This document shows positions 29,276-39,093 of a stretch of 64,000 nt of DNA, in pieces. The translations under genes and the position numbers were made by a program. Position 1 is the first letter of the stretch, and every line of letters begins with the position of its first letter. The stretch comes from Pseudacidovorax intermedius (GTDB lineage: Bacteria > Pseudomonadota > Gammaproteobacteria > Burkholderiales > Burkholderiaceae_C), in assembly GCF_003350475.1 (NCBI RefSeq), contig NZ_QQAV01000002.1:62001-126000 (forward strand). The letters run 5' to 3'. The notes under the pieces are model-generated. The model searched no databases, was not told the origin of the DNA, and saw only the letters and a list, made by a program, of their open reading frames with translations.

Positions 29276-31399
29276 ATGAATACATGGCGCATGGCGAAGA
29301 CGGTGGGGGTGGTGGTGGCGACGGCCCAGGCGGGGGTGGCCGCCGCGCAGGTGTCGGTGGCCGGACAGCTGCCCGAGGTGACGGTGAGCACGCCCAGCGG
29401 CCCGAAGCCGGCGTTTGCCGTGCCGGGCTCGGTGGATCGCGTCGAGGGCGCCGATCTGCGCGACAACCGGCTGGGCGCGCAACTGAGCGAAGGCCTGGGC
29501 GCCGTGCCGGGCCTGCAGATCCGCGACCGGCAGAACTTCGCGCAGGACCTGCAACTCTCCATCCGCGGCTTCGGCGCCCGCTCCACCTTCGGCGTGCGCG
29601 GCGTGCGGCTGTATGTGGACGGCATTCCCGCCACGCTGCCCGACGGGCAAGGCCAGACCTCCAACATCGACATCGCCTCGCTGGAGCGCATCGACGTGCT
29701 GCGCGGGCCGTTCTCGGCCCTGTACGGCAATTCGTCCGGCGGCGTGGTGCAGGCCTTCACGGCGTCGGGCGAGGCACCGGCCAGCCTGTCGTACAGCGTG
29801 GCCGGCGGCAGCAACGGCACCTGGCGCACGGGCCTGGTCGGCAGCGGCAAGCAGGGCGCCGTCGACTGGCGGCTCAGCGCGAGCCGCTATTCGACCGATG
29901 GCTGGCGCGCGCATTCGGCCGCGCAGCGCGACCTGGCCAATGGGCGCGTGGGCATCGACCTCGACCAGGGCGGCAAGCTCACGCTGGTGTTCAACCGCGT
30001 GACGGTCGATGCGCAGGACCCGCTGGGCCTCACGGCGCAGCAGTTCGCCACCGCGCCGCGCAGCGCCGACCTGGCGACGCAGTACAACACCCGCAAGACC
30101 GTGACCCAGAGCCAGGCCGGCGTGGTGTTCGAGCAGCCGCTGGGCGCGCAGCAGTCGCTGCGGGTGATGCTCTACGGCGGCGAGCGCGGCACCACGCAGT
30201 ACCAGTCCATCCCGCCCTCGGCGCAGCAGAACCCGCGCCATGCCGGCGGTGTCATCGATCTGGACCGCCACTATGCCGGCGCCGACCTGCGCTGGAGCGG
30301 CAAGTTCGACCTGGCCGGGCGACCCTTCGAGCTGGTGGCTGGCCTGGGCTACGACAGCCTGCGCGAATGGCGGCGCGGCTACGAGAACTACCTGGGCAGC
30401 CCGGCGCAGCCGTTGCTGGGCGTGCAGGGCCGGCTGCGCCGCAACGAGTGCAACGAAGTCTTCAACGTCGACCCCTACGCGCAGGCCACCTGGCGCTTCG
30501 CACCTGACTGGTCGGCCGAGTTCGGCGTGCGCCGCAGCCGCGTGCATTTCGACTCGCAGGACCGCTACATCACCGCCGCCAACGGCGACGACAGCGGCAT
30601 CGCCACCTACAGCCGCACCTTGCCGGTGGCCTCGCTGCGCTGGACGCCGATGCGCGACCTGGCGTTGTATGTGTCGGCCGGCCGTGGCTTCGAGACGCCG
30701 ACGCTCAACGAGCTCTCGTACCGATCGGACGGCGTGGGTGGCCTCAACTTCGGCCTGCGCCCCTCGGTGAGCGACAACGTGGAACTGGGCGCCAAGGCAC
30801 GCATGGCCGGCGGCATGCTCACGGCAGCGCTGTTCGAGACCCGCACGAAGGACGAGATCGTCACCGACACCAACGTGGGCGGCCGCTCCACATTCCGCAA
30901 TGCCGGCCGTACCAAGCGCCAGGGCGTCGAGCTGGGCTGGCAGCACGAGACCGAGGACCACTGGCGCACGCAGCTGGCCTACACCTGGCTCGACGCGCGC
31001 TACCAGGACGGCTTCTGCACGCCCACGCCCTGCGGCGCCGCCAACTTCGTGCCGGCCGGCCGCCGCCTGCCGGGCGTGGCCAGCCAGTCGCTTTACGCCA
31101 GCTATGGCTGGATGCCGCCGCAGGGCTGGCGCGCCGGCGCCGAGTTGCGCGCCGTGGCCAAGGTCTGGGCCAACGACCTGAACACGGCCCGTGCGCCGGG
31201 CTATGCGGTGGCGGCCCTGCACGCGGGCTATGTGCTCAAGCTCGGCCGCTGGGACCTGAACGCCTTCGCCCGCATCGACAACCTGTTCGACCGACGCTAT
31301 GCCGGCTCGGTGATCGTCAACGAGGGCAATGCGCGCTACTTCGAGCCGGCGCCGGGGCGGACGTGGACCGTGGGGATGGGCGGCACCTACAGTTTCTGA
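29276..31399 (+). CDS. TonB-dependent receptor, PqqU/YncD-like
   Basis: A 707-residue outer-membrane receptor with a signal peptide (cleavage near 'VAAAQVS'), a TonB-box-like 'LPEVTVS' at the mature N-terminus, a plug domain and a beta barrel ending 'GGTYSF'. The plug reads 'FAQDLQLSIRGFGARSTFG' and 'YVDGIPATLPDGQGQTS', which resembles E. coli YncD, renamed PqqU because it takes up pyrroloquinoline quinone. No Fur box is visible upstream, consistent with a non-iron substrate. The 142-bp upstream gap shows no other signal. PQQ as the ligand is an inference from similarity. Confidence 0.85.
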   Translation: MNTWRMAKTVGVVVATAQAGVAAAQVSVAGQLPEVTVSTPSGPKPAFAVPGSVDRVEGADLRDNRLGAQLSEGLGAVPGLQIRDRQNFAQDLQLSIRGFGARSTFGVRGVRLYVDGIPATLPDGQGQTSNIDIASLERIDVLRGPFSALYGNSSGGVVQAFTASGEAPASLSYSVAGGSNGTWRTGLVGSGKQGAVDWRLSASRYSTDGWRAHSAAQRDLANGRVGIDLDQGGKLTLVFNRVTVDAQDPLGLTAQQFATAPRSADLATQYNTRKTVTQSQAGVVFEQPLGAQQSLRVMLYGGERGTTQYQSIPPSAQQNPRHAGGVIDLDRHYAGADLRWSGKFDLAGRPFELVAGLGYDSLREWRRGYENYLGSPAQPLLGVQGRLRRNECNEVFNVDPYAQATWRFAPDWSAEFGVRRSRVHFDSQDRYITAANGDDSGIATYSRTLPVASLRWTPMRDLALYVSAGRGFETPTLNELSYRSDGVGGLNFGLRPSVSDNVELGAKARMAGGMLTAALFETRTKDEIVTDTNVGGRSTFRNAGRTKRQGVELGWQHETEDHWRTQLAYTWLDARYQDGFCTPTPCGAANFVPAGRRLPGVASQSLYASYGWMPPQGWRAGAELRAVAKVWANDLNTARAPGYAVAALHAGYVLKLGRWDLNAFARIDNLFDRRYAGSVIVNEGNARYFEPAPGRTWTVGMGGTYSF

Positions 31400-31461
31400 C
31401 GCTGCGGTTCACGCAGCTTCTGCAGGGGCTGACACAGCCGGAGCTGACCGCAACAAAGCAA

Positions 31462-31493
31462 AAAGCCGCCAGGTCGCCCCGGCGGCTTTCTTC
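31462..31493. terminator. Bidirectional terminator between the receptor and the permease
   Basis: AAAGCCGCC (31462-31470) pairs with GGCGGCTTT (31481-31489) around a 10-nt loop; the minus-strand side reads into TTTTTGCTTTG and the plus-strand side into TTTCTTC. It serves the two converging genes. Confidence 0.85.
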
Positions 31494-31519
31494 ATGGCGA
31501 ACGACGGGAGGACCTCCGC

Positions 31520-33007
31520 TCAGTGCGCCTCCGCCTGCCGCGCCGCGGCGATGCTCGCCGCCTCGTCATGCCGCGCGCCGTTCAGGAACAGGTTCAGCAC
31601 CACGGCCGTGATCGAGGTCAGCAGGATGCCCGACTCGATCAGCGGATGAATGCCGTGCGGCATCCACTGCTTGAAGTTGGGCGCCAGCAGCGGAATCATG
31701 CCGATGCCGATGGAGACGGCCACGATCATGGCGTTGTGGCGGTTGGTCTTGAAGTCCACCCCGCTCAGGATGCGGATGCCGGTGGCCAGCACCATGCCGA
31801 ACATCACCAGGCCCGCACCGCCCAGCACCACGGTGGGCAGCGACTCCACCAGTGCCGCCATCTTGGGCAGCAGGCCCAGCACGATCAGGATCACGCCGCC
31901 AGCCACGCAGACGAAGCGGCTCTTCACGCCGGTCACGGCCACCAGGCCCACGTTCTGCGAGAAGCTGGTGTACGGAAAGGTGTTGAAGATGCCGCCGATC
32001 AGCGTGCCCAGGCCGTCGGTGCGCAGGCCGCGCGCCAGGTCCTGCTGGCTCACCTTGCGATCGGTCATCTCGCCCAGCGCGAGGAACATGCCGGTCGATT
32101 CGATCATCACCACGATCATCACCAGCGTCATGGTGAAGATCAGCACCGGGTCGAAGATGGGCATGCCGAAGTGGAAGGGCAGCACCACGTCCACCCAGGC
32201 GGCCTTGGCCACCTTGTCGAAGGTCATCAGGCCCATGGCCGCCGCCGCGATGGCACCGATGACGATGCCCAGCAGCACCGAGATGTTGGCGACGAAGCCC
32301 TTGGCGAACTTCACGATCAGCAGGATGGACACCAGCACCAGCGCCGAGATGCCCACGCCGGACAGGTCCGCGTACTTGGGGTTGGGCACCGTGGGCATCA
32401 GCGCGATGCCATTGGGCGCCGGTGGCAGCGAGGAGCCGGGCGACGTGACATCGGCCAGCCACTTGGCATAGGCCGGGTCCACCACGGCCGGGGCCGTTGG
32501 GCCCACCGGGTTGCCGAAGATCCAGTTGATGCCCACGCGCATCAGCGTGATGCCGATGACCGCGATGATGGTGCCGGTCACCACCGGTGGAAAGAAGCGC
32601 AGCATGCGGCTGACCAGCGGCGCGATCAGGATCGAGACGATGCCCGCGCCGATGATCGAGCCGAAGAGCAACTGCGCCCCGGCCTGGCCCGGGTTGCCGT
32701 TGGCAATGGCCACCATCGGCGCCACGGAAGCGAAGGTCACGCCCATCATCACCGGCAGCCGGATGCCGAACCACTGCGTGGCGCCCAGGGCCTGGATCAG
32801 CGTGACCAGGCCGCAGCAGAACAGGTCGGCCGAGATCAGCAGCGCCACCTCGTCGGGGCTGAGCTTGAGCGCACGGCCCACGATCAGCGGCACGGCGACG
32901 GCACCGGCATACATCACCAGCACATGCTGCAGGCCCAGCGCGGCCAGCTTGCCGCCGGGCAGCTTCTGGTCGACGGGGTGGACGGACAACGAAGCAGACG
33001 AACTCAT
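31520..33007 (-). CDS. Xanthine/urate permease (NCS2 family)
   Basis: A 495-residue nucleobase:cation symporter with about 14 membrane helices. 'GLQHVLVMYAGAVAVPLIVG' (about 27-46) is the NCS2 start and 'FPYTSFSQNVGLVAVTGVKSR' (about 330-350) the substrate-site signature of the xanthine/uric acid branch (XanQ, UacT, PucJK). It imports a purine base with protons. GAGGAG lies 9 bases before ATG 33007. The divergent LysR gene 130 bp away is a likely regulator. Confidence 0.9.
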   Translation of the reverse strand: MSSSASLSVHPVDQKLPGGKLAALGLQHVLVMYAGAVAVPLIVGRALKLSPDEVALLISADLFCCGLVTLIQALGATQWFGIRLPVMMGVTFASVAPMVAIANGNPGQAGAQLLFGSIIGAGIVSILIAPLVSRMLRFFPPVVTGTIIAVIGITLMRVGINWIFGNPVGPTAPAVVDPAYAKWLADVTSPGSSLPPAPNGIALMPTVPNPKYADLSGVGISALVLVSILLIVKFAKGFVANISVLLGIVIGAIAAAAMGLMTFDKVAKAAWVDVVLPFHFGMPIFDPVLIFTMTLVMIVVMIESTGMFLALGEMTDRKVSQQDLARGLRTDGLGTLIGGIFNTFPYTSFSQNVGLVAVTGVKSRFVCVAGGVILIVLGLLPKMAALVESLPTVVLGGAGLVMFGMVLATGIRILSGVDFKTNRHNAMIVAVSIGIGMIPLLAPNFKQWMPHGIHPLIESGILLTSITAVVLNLFLNGARHDEAASIAAARQAEAH

Positions 33008-33137
33008 GGGGACGAACTCCTCGCCCTCATCGTGGGGCTGGCGCGAAGCATAGAGAAAGCCAAAAATCGTCAAAGAAGGTCAATCCGATAATTCAATCGC
33101 GTCTTCCGATCAATGGGCGCGGAAAGGGCGGTTTCCC

Positions 33138-34040
33138 TTGGCAATCAAGTCTTCCCTGCCGGAGCTCAGGGTTTTCCTGGCTGTGGCCGAAAGCGGTCAT
33201 TTCACGCGGGCCGCGGAGCGCCTGGGCATGTCGCAGTCCTCGCTCAGTGCGGCGCTGGGCAAGCTGGAGCGGGAACTGGGCGCGCGCCTGTTCGACCGCC
33301 ACACCCGCGCCTGCCGCATGACCGATGCCGGCGCTGCGCTGCTGCCGGCTGCGCGCCGGTTGGTGGCGGACTGGGACCACCTGGTGGCCGACGCGCAGGA
33401 CTTCGGCCGCTTCGCCCGCGGCCGGGTGGCGGTGGCGGCGCCCAATGCGCAGTGCGCGTTGCTGCTGCCGCCGGTGATCCGCGCCTTTGGCGAGTCGCAT
33501 CCTGGCGTGCGGGTGGTGCTGCACGACGTGCCCGAGCACGAGGTCCACGCGCTGGTGCGCAGCGGCGCGGCCGACCTGGGCATCGCCACGCAGACCGATG
33601 CCCGCACCGACCTGGTGGCCTCGCCGCTGCAGTCGGACGAGTTCGTGGCGGTGATGGCGCCCGACCATCCGCTGGCGGCGCGCCGCGCGCTGGAGTGGTC
33701 GCAGCTGGCGCGGTCGCCGGTGATCGGCTACCTGCCCGGCAACCCGGTGCGCACGCTGCTGGAGGAGAAGCTGGCCGCGCGCGGCATCGCGCTGGACTAT
33801 GCCTTCGAGATCGCGCTGCCCTGGACCATGATGGGCCTGGCCCGCGAAGGGCTGGGCGTGGCCGTGGTGACGATGGCGCTGCGGCCCCTGGCGGTCTGGC
33901 ATGGGCTGGAGGTGCGCACCGTGGGCCGGCCGCAGGTGGCGCGCATGCTCACGCTTCTGAGGGCGCCGGCCCATTCGCCGTCGCCGGCGGTGGCGGCCTT
34001 CCGCGAGCAGCTGATGGCGGCGACGGGAGCGCGGCTCTGA
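33138..34040 (+). CDS. LysR-family transcriptional regulator
   Basis: A 300-residue regulator with an N-terminal winged helix-turn-helix ('FTRAAERLGMSQSSLSAALGKLERELG', about residues 20-46) and a C-terminal ligand-binding domain (about 90-295). A TTG at 33138 is the only start that keeps the whole first helix. It is divergently placed from the xanthine/urate-type permease, so control of that gene is the first guess; the converging Liv operon 7 bp beyond its stop is the other neighbour. Confidence 0.88.
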   Translation: MAIKSSLPELRVFLAVAESGHFTRAAERLGMSQSSLSAALGKLERELGARLFDRHTRACRMTDAGAALLPAARRLVADWDHLVADAQDFGRFARGRVAVAAPNAQCALLLPPVIRAFGESHPGVRVVLHDVPEHEVHALVRSGAADLGIATQTDARTDLVASPLQSDEFVAVMAPDHPLAARRALEWSQLARSPVIGYLPGNPVRTLLEEKLAARGIALDYAFEIALPWTMMGLAREGLGVAVVTMALRPLAVWHGLEVRTVGRPQVARMLTLLRAPAHSPSPAVAAFREQLMAATGARL

Positions 34041-34047
34041 GCCGGCC

Positions 34048-35566
<1,519 letters not shown>

Positions 35567-35596
35567 GGCAAATCCCACTGGGTCTGGCAATCCCCA

Positions 35597-35729
35597 GCCC
35601 GTTCGGGCCGAGTTCTCCCAGGCCGTTTGGGCCGAGTTCCCTTGGCCCGTTCGGGCTGAGCTTGTCGAAGCGGGGACGTAACCCACGCCTGCGCGCCGTC
35701 TCGCCCTTCGACAGGCTCAGGACGAACGG
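35597..35729. repeat. Cluster of REP-like palindromic units inside the liv operon
   Basis: Three direct units CCGTT(C/T)GGGC(C/T)GAG (at about 35599, 35623 and 35647; the third extends to 35670 as ..CTTGTCGAAG) are followed by an inverted unit CCTTCGACAGGCTCAG (from 35705) ending CGAACGG at 35729. The third unit and the inverted one can pair. The cluster lies between livG and livM, and the same motif recurs at 49999-50115 and 53916-53938. Confidence 0.8.
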
Positions 35730-35792
35730 AGTGGGTGCCGGTGCGGCGCCTGGCGTCAGGGCGGAAAGCCTTCTTCATCAAACACCTCCTGC

Positions 35793-36821
35793 TCACGCCG
35801 CACCTCCCGCATCCCGGCGCCGGCCTTGCGTCAGCCGTGCCAGCAAGCCCATCAGCCCCCCGCGGCCCACCAGCACCGCAGCGATCAGGAACAGCCCCAG
35901 CCAGAACATCCAGTACTGCGGATTCATGTCGGCGAAGCGGTCGTGCACCAGCATGTAGACCACCGCGCCCAGCATGCCGCCGTAGAGCCGCCCGGTGCCG
36001 CCCAGCACCAGGATGATCAGTACCTCGGCCGAGCGGTTGAAGCCGATGGACTCGATGCCGACGAACTGCGTGGTCTGCGCCAGCAGGGCACCGGCGACGG
36101 CCGCCACGCCGGCCGAGAAGGCATAGGCCATGCGCAGCCGCGCGTCCACCGGCGTGCCCAGCGCCAGCATGCGCTTGCGGTTGTCGTGGATGCCGCGCAG
36201 CGCCATGCCGAAGGGCGAGCGCAGCACCCGCCGCACCACCAGGAAGACGCCCAGCACCACCACGAAGCTGTAGACGAAGGCCGTGCGGCCGAAGAAGTCG
36301 AACTCGAAGCGGCCCAGCAGCGGCGACACCGCCATCCCTTGCAGGCCGTCGGTGCCGCCGGTGATGGCCGACAGGCGATTGGCCAGCTCGTACAGCAGCA
36401 CGCAGACGGCGATGGTGATCATGAGCCGCGCCAGGTCGGTGCCGCGCACCACCAGCCAGCTCAGCAGCCAGCCCAGCGCCAAGCCGACGGCCAGGGCCGC
36501 GGCCAGTCCGCTGATCGGCTCGCCCCAGCCATGCTTGGCCAGCAGGCCGGCCGCATAGGCGCCGGCGCCGAAGAAGGCCGCATGGCCAACCGTGAGGATG
36601 CCGGCGTAGCCCAGCGCCATGTCCAGCGACACGGCGAACAGGCCGAAGATCAGCACCTGGCTCATCAGCGTGAGCTGCTCGGGCATCAGGAAGAAGCTGC
36701 TGGCCAGGGCCGCCCAGAACGCCACTTCGGCGGCGATCTGGCTGCGCGGCGTCTTCACCGAATGGGCTCCGCCCGAAGCATGTCCGCCTTGCAGACCGGG
36801 CGCGCGTGCGACGCCGCTCAT
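35793..36821 (-). CDS. livM: Branched-chain amino acid-type ABC permease (LivM)
   Basis: A 342-residue permease with ~9 helices; 'LDMALGYAGILTVGHAAFFGAGAYAAG' (about 60-86) is the LivM hallmark, and 'SPFGMALRGIHDNRKRMLALG' (about 185-205) the EAA-like loop. Its ATG overlaps the livH stop (ATGA). It forms the channel with LivH. Confidence 0.93.
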   Translation of the reverse strand: MSGVARAPGLQGGHASGGAHSVKTPRSQIAAEVAFWAALASSFFLMPEQLTLMSQVLIFGLFAVSLDMALGYAGILTVGHAAFFGAGAYAAGLLAKHGWGEPISGLAAALAVGLALGWLLSWLVVRGTDLARLMITIAVCVLLYELANRLSAITGGTDGLQGMAVSPLLGRFEFDFFGRTAFVYSFVVVLGVFLVVRRVLRSPFGMALRGIHDNRKRMLALGTPVDARLRMAYAFSAGVAAVAGALLAQTTQFVGIESIGFNRSAEVLIILVLGGTGRLYGGMLGAVVYMLVHDRFADMNPQYWMFWLGLFLIAAVLVGRGGLMGLLARLTQGRRRDAGGAA

Positions 36822-37681
36822 GCCGTCACTCCTTTTCGCACCACCAGCCCATGGGGCCGCAGCAACAGCATCACGATCATCACGCCGTAGATCAGGAAGG
36901 CGCCGGTCTGCGGCAGGTAGTATTTGCCGGCGACGTCGACGATGCCCACCAAAAGCGCCGCAGCGAAGGGACCGGTGATCGTGCCGGCGCCGCCCACGCA
37001 CACCACCAGCAGGAAGTAGACGAGGTACTTCAGGGCGAAGCCGGGCTCCAGCCCCAGCACGCCCAGGCTCAGCGCACCGCCCAGCCCGGCCAGGCCACAG
37101 CCCAGCGAGAAGGTCAGCAGAAAGAGCCGCTGCACATGGATGCCGGTGCCGGCCGCCACGTGCTGGTTGTCCACCGCGGCGCGCACCATGGCGCCGTAGC
37201 GCGTGCGGCCCAGCGCCAGCAGCAGGGCGGCCAGCACCGCCAGGCCGCAGCCGATCAGGAACAGGCGATAACGGCCCAGCCCCACGCCCACCACCTCGAC
37301 CTGGCCCTGCAGCCAGCCGGGCAGGGTGAAGGGCTGCAGCGTGGGCCCGAAGAGCCAGGTGAAGGCCGCGATGGAGACGAACACCAGGCCGATGGACAGC
37401 AGCACCTGGTCCAGCGGATGCGCGCGGTAGAGCCGCCGGTACAGCAGCCATTCCAGCAACGCGCCCAGCAGCGCCGAGGCCACGAAGGCTGCCAGCAGTG
37501 CCAGGCCGAAGCCCACGCCATGCGCATTCATCAGCACCGCCGCCGCATAGCCGCCGGCCATGGCGAAGCTGCCGTGCGCCAGGTTGACGAAGTTCATCAG
37601 CCCCATGGTCACGGACAGCCCCACCGCCATCAGGAAGAGGAGCATGCCGTAGGCCACCCCGTCGAAAAGCACGACCGCCAT
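36818..37681 (-). CDS. livH: Branched-chain amino acid-type ABC permease (LivH)
   Basis: A 287-residue permease: 'GLSVTMGLMNFVNLAHGSFAMAGGY' (about 21-45) is the LivH N-terminal signature and 'RTRYGAMVRAAVDNQHVAAGTGI' the ATPase-contact loop. It begins 34 bp after livK and overlaps livM by 4 bases. Confidence 0.93.
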   Translation of the reverse strand: MAVVLFDGVAYGMLLFLMAVGLSVTMGLMNFVNLAHGSFAMAGGYAAAVLMNAHGVGFGLALLAAFVASALLGALLEWLLYRRLYRAHPLDQVLLSIGLVFVSIAAFTWLFGPTLQPFTLPGWLQGQVEVVGVGLGRYRLFLIGCGLAVLAALLLALGRTRYGAMVRAAVDNQHVAAGTGIHVQRLFLLTFSLGCGLAGLGGALSLGVLGLEPGFALKYLVYFLLVVCVGGAGTITGPFAAALLVGIVDVAGKYYLPQTGAFLIYGVMIVMLLLRPHGLVVRKGVTA

Positions 37682-37715
37682 CTGCCGCTGTTCCTCCGCG
37701 CGCCGCCGGCCCGCC

Positions 37716-38906
37716 TTACTTGGCTTCCTTGGCCGGGTCCTTCACGCGGTCGAACTTGTCGAACTCCACGTTGACCAGCTGGCCGTCCTTGGTCTTCTCG
37801 ACCTTGCGGATGTAGACCGTCTGCACGATGTCGCGCGTGGCCGGGTCGATCTCGATCGGGCCGCGCGGGCTTTCGAAGGCGACGCCCTTGAGCGCTTCCA
37901 TCACCTTGTCGCCCGAGGCTTCGGCACCGGCCTTCTTGTAGGCCAGCTCGATGGCGGTCATGGCGTCGTAGGCGGTGATGGCGAAGTAGCTCGGGCGCAG
38001 CTGGGTGCCGAACTCGGCCACGAAGTCCTTCACGAACTTCTCGTTCTTGGCCGACTTGTGGGCGTAGGAGTAGTGGTGCGCCGTCACCAGGCCCAGGGCC
38101 ACGTCGCCGGTGGCCTGCAGGTAGCTGTCGTCGGTGGCCTCGCCGGTGGCGTAGAGCTTGATGCCGGCTTCGTCCATCCCGCGCTCCTTCCAGACCTTGA
38201 GGAAGGCCGGCGGCATCACGCCCGAGGGAAAGAAGAAGAACACGGCCTGCGGCTTGGCGTCCTTGATGCGCTGCACATAGGCCGAGAAGTCGGGGTTGTT
38301 CATGGGCGTGCGCACTTCGCCCACCACCTTGCCGCCGCCTTCGGTGAAGGCCTTCTTGAAGGCCGTCTCGGCATCGGTGCCCGAGGCATAGTCGGCCACC
38401 ACGGTGTAGGCCTCCTTGACGCCGTTCCTGAGCATCCAGCGGGCCATCGGGTCGGCCATCTGCTGCACGGTGAAGGAGACGCGCGCCACATAGGGCGAGC
38501 TGGTGGTGATGCCCGACGAGGCGGCATTCATGACCACCACCGGCACCTTGGCCTGGGCCGCCACGGCGCCCACGGCATAGGCGTTGGGGCTGAAGTCCAG
38601 GCCGGTGAGCACGCTGACCTTGTCGCGCACGATCAGCTCCTGCGCGATGCGCTTGGCGGCATCGGGCGCGGGGCCCGCCGTGTCCTTCTTGACGATCTCC
38701 ACCGTCCGCCCGGCGATCTTGCCGCCATGTTCCTTGAGGTAGAGCGCCACGCCGGCATCGAACTGCCGGCCGTAGTCGGCATAGGGCCCCGAGTAGGTGG
38801 CGATCAGCCCGATGCGCAGCGGCTCCGCCGCCTGTGCGGCAGCGCCCATCAGGCCCAGGCAGGCAACGGCAATCGCGCCCAGGGCGCTTCTCTTGGTGAC
38901 GGTCAT
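37716..38906 (-). CDS. Branched-chain amino acid-type ABC binding protein (LivK-like)
   Basis: A 396-residue type I periplasmic binding protein (Peripla_BP_6) with a signal peptide ('MTVTKRSALGAIAVACLGLM', cleavage after 'AAAQA', about residue 27). 'PLRIGLIATYSGPYADYGRQ' and 'VLTGLDFSPNAYAVG' are family signatures. The binding pocket differs enough among relatives that the ligand cannot be named; many such proteins in Burkholderiales bind aromatic or amide compounds. It heads the liv operon. Upstream lie a dispersed repeat and the glutamine-synthetase-like gene on the same strand. Confidence 0.9.
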   Translation of the reverse strand: MTVTKRSALGAIAVACLGLMGAAAQAAEPLRIGLIATYSGPYADYGRQFDAGVALYLKEHGGKIAGRTVEIVKKDTAGPAPDAAKRIAQELIVRDKVSVLTGLDFSPNAYAVGAVAAQAKVPVVVMNAASSGITTSSPYVARVSFTVQQMADPMARWMLRNGVKEAYTVVADYASGTDAETAFKKAFTEGGGKVVGEVRTPMNNPDFSAYVQRIKDAKPQAVFFFFPSGVMPPAFLKVWKERGMDEAGIKLYATGEATDDSYLQATGDVALGLVTAHHYSYAHKSAKNEKFVKDFVAEFGTQLRPSYFAITAYDAMTAIELAYKKAGAEASGDKVMEALKGVAFESPRGPIEIDPATRDIVQTVYIRKVEKTKDGQLVNVEFDKFDRVKDPAKEAK

Positions 38907-38979
38907 CGCAGAAATCCTCGTTAGAACAGCAAACAAAACCTTGGGCGTAGATAACTGCACAGCAGGCCAAACGTCAGAA

Positions 38980-39090
38980 GGCCGCGGAGCAGGCCATGCC
39001 TGTGGCACTCGCGGAACTGGCTTTGCCAGGCCGCGGAGTGCGCCCCCTGGGGGGGAGGCGGCTACACGAAGTGAGCAAGCAACGGGGGGG
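38980..39090 (+). repeat. Dispersed ~110-bp intergenic repeat, copy 2
   Basis: The plus strand starts GGCCGCGGAGCAGGCCATGCC, continues 'GGAACTGGCTTTGCCAGGCC' and 'GTGCGCCCCCTGGGGGGG' and ends 'CACGAAGTGAGCAAGC' before a run of G. It is homologous to 14148-14265 in opposite orientation. It separates livK from the glutamine-synthetase-like gene, both on the minus strand, and so might attenuate transcription between them. Confidence 0.75.
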
Positions 39091-39093
39091 TTG

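Noticed and set aside
35567..35686. N-terminal extension of LivG by ~40 residues
   Set aside because: The extra codons are read from REP-like repeats and end before the conserved start 'MTGPVLLSTHDLG'.
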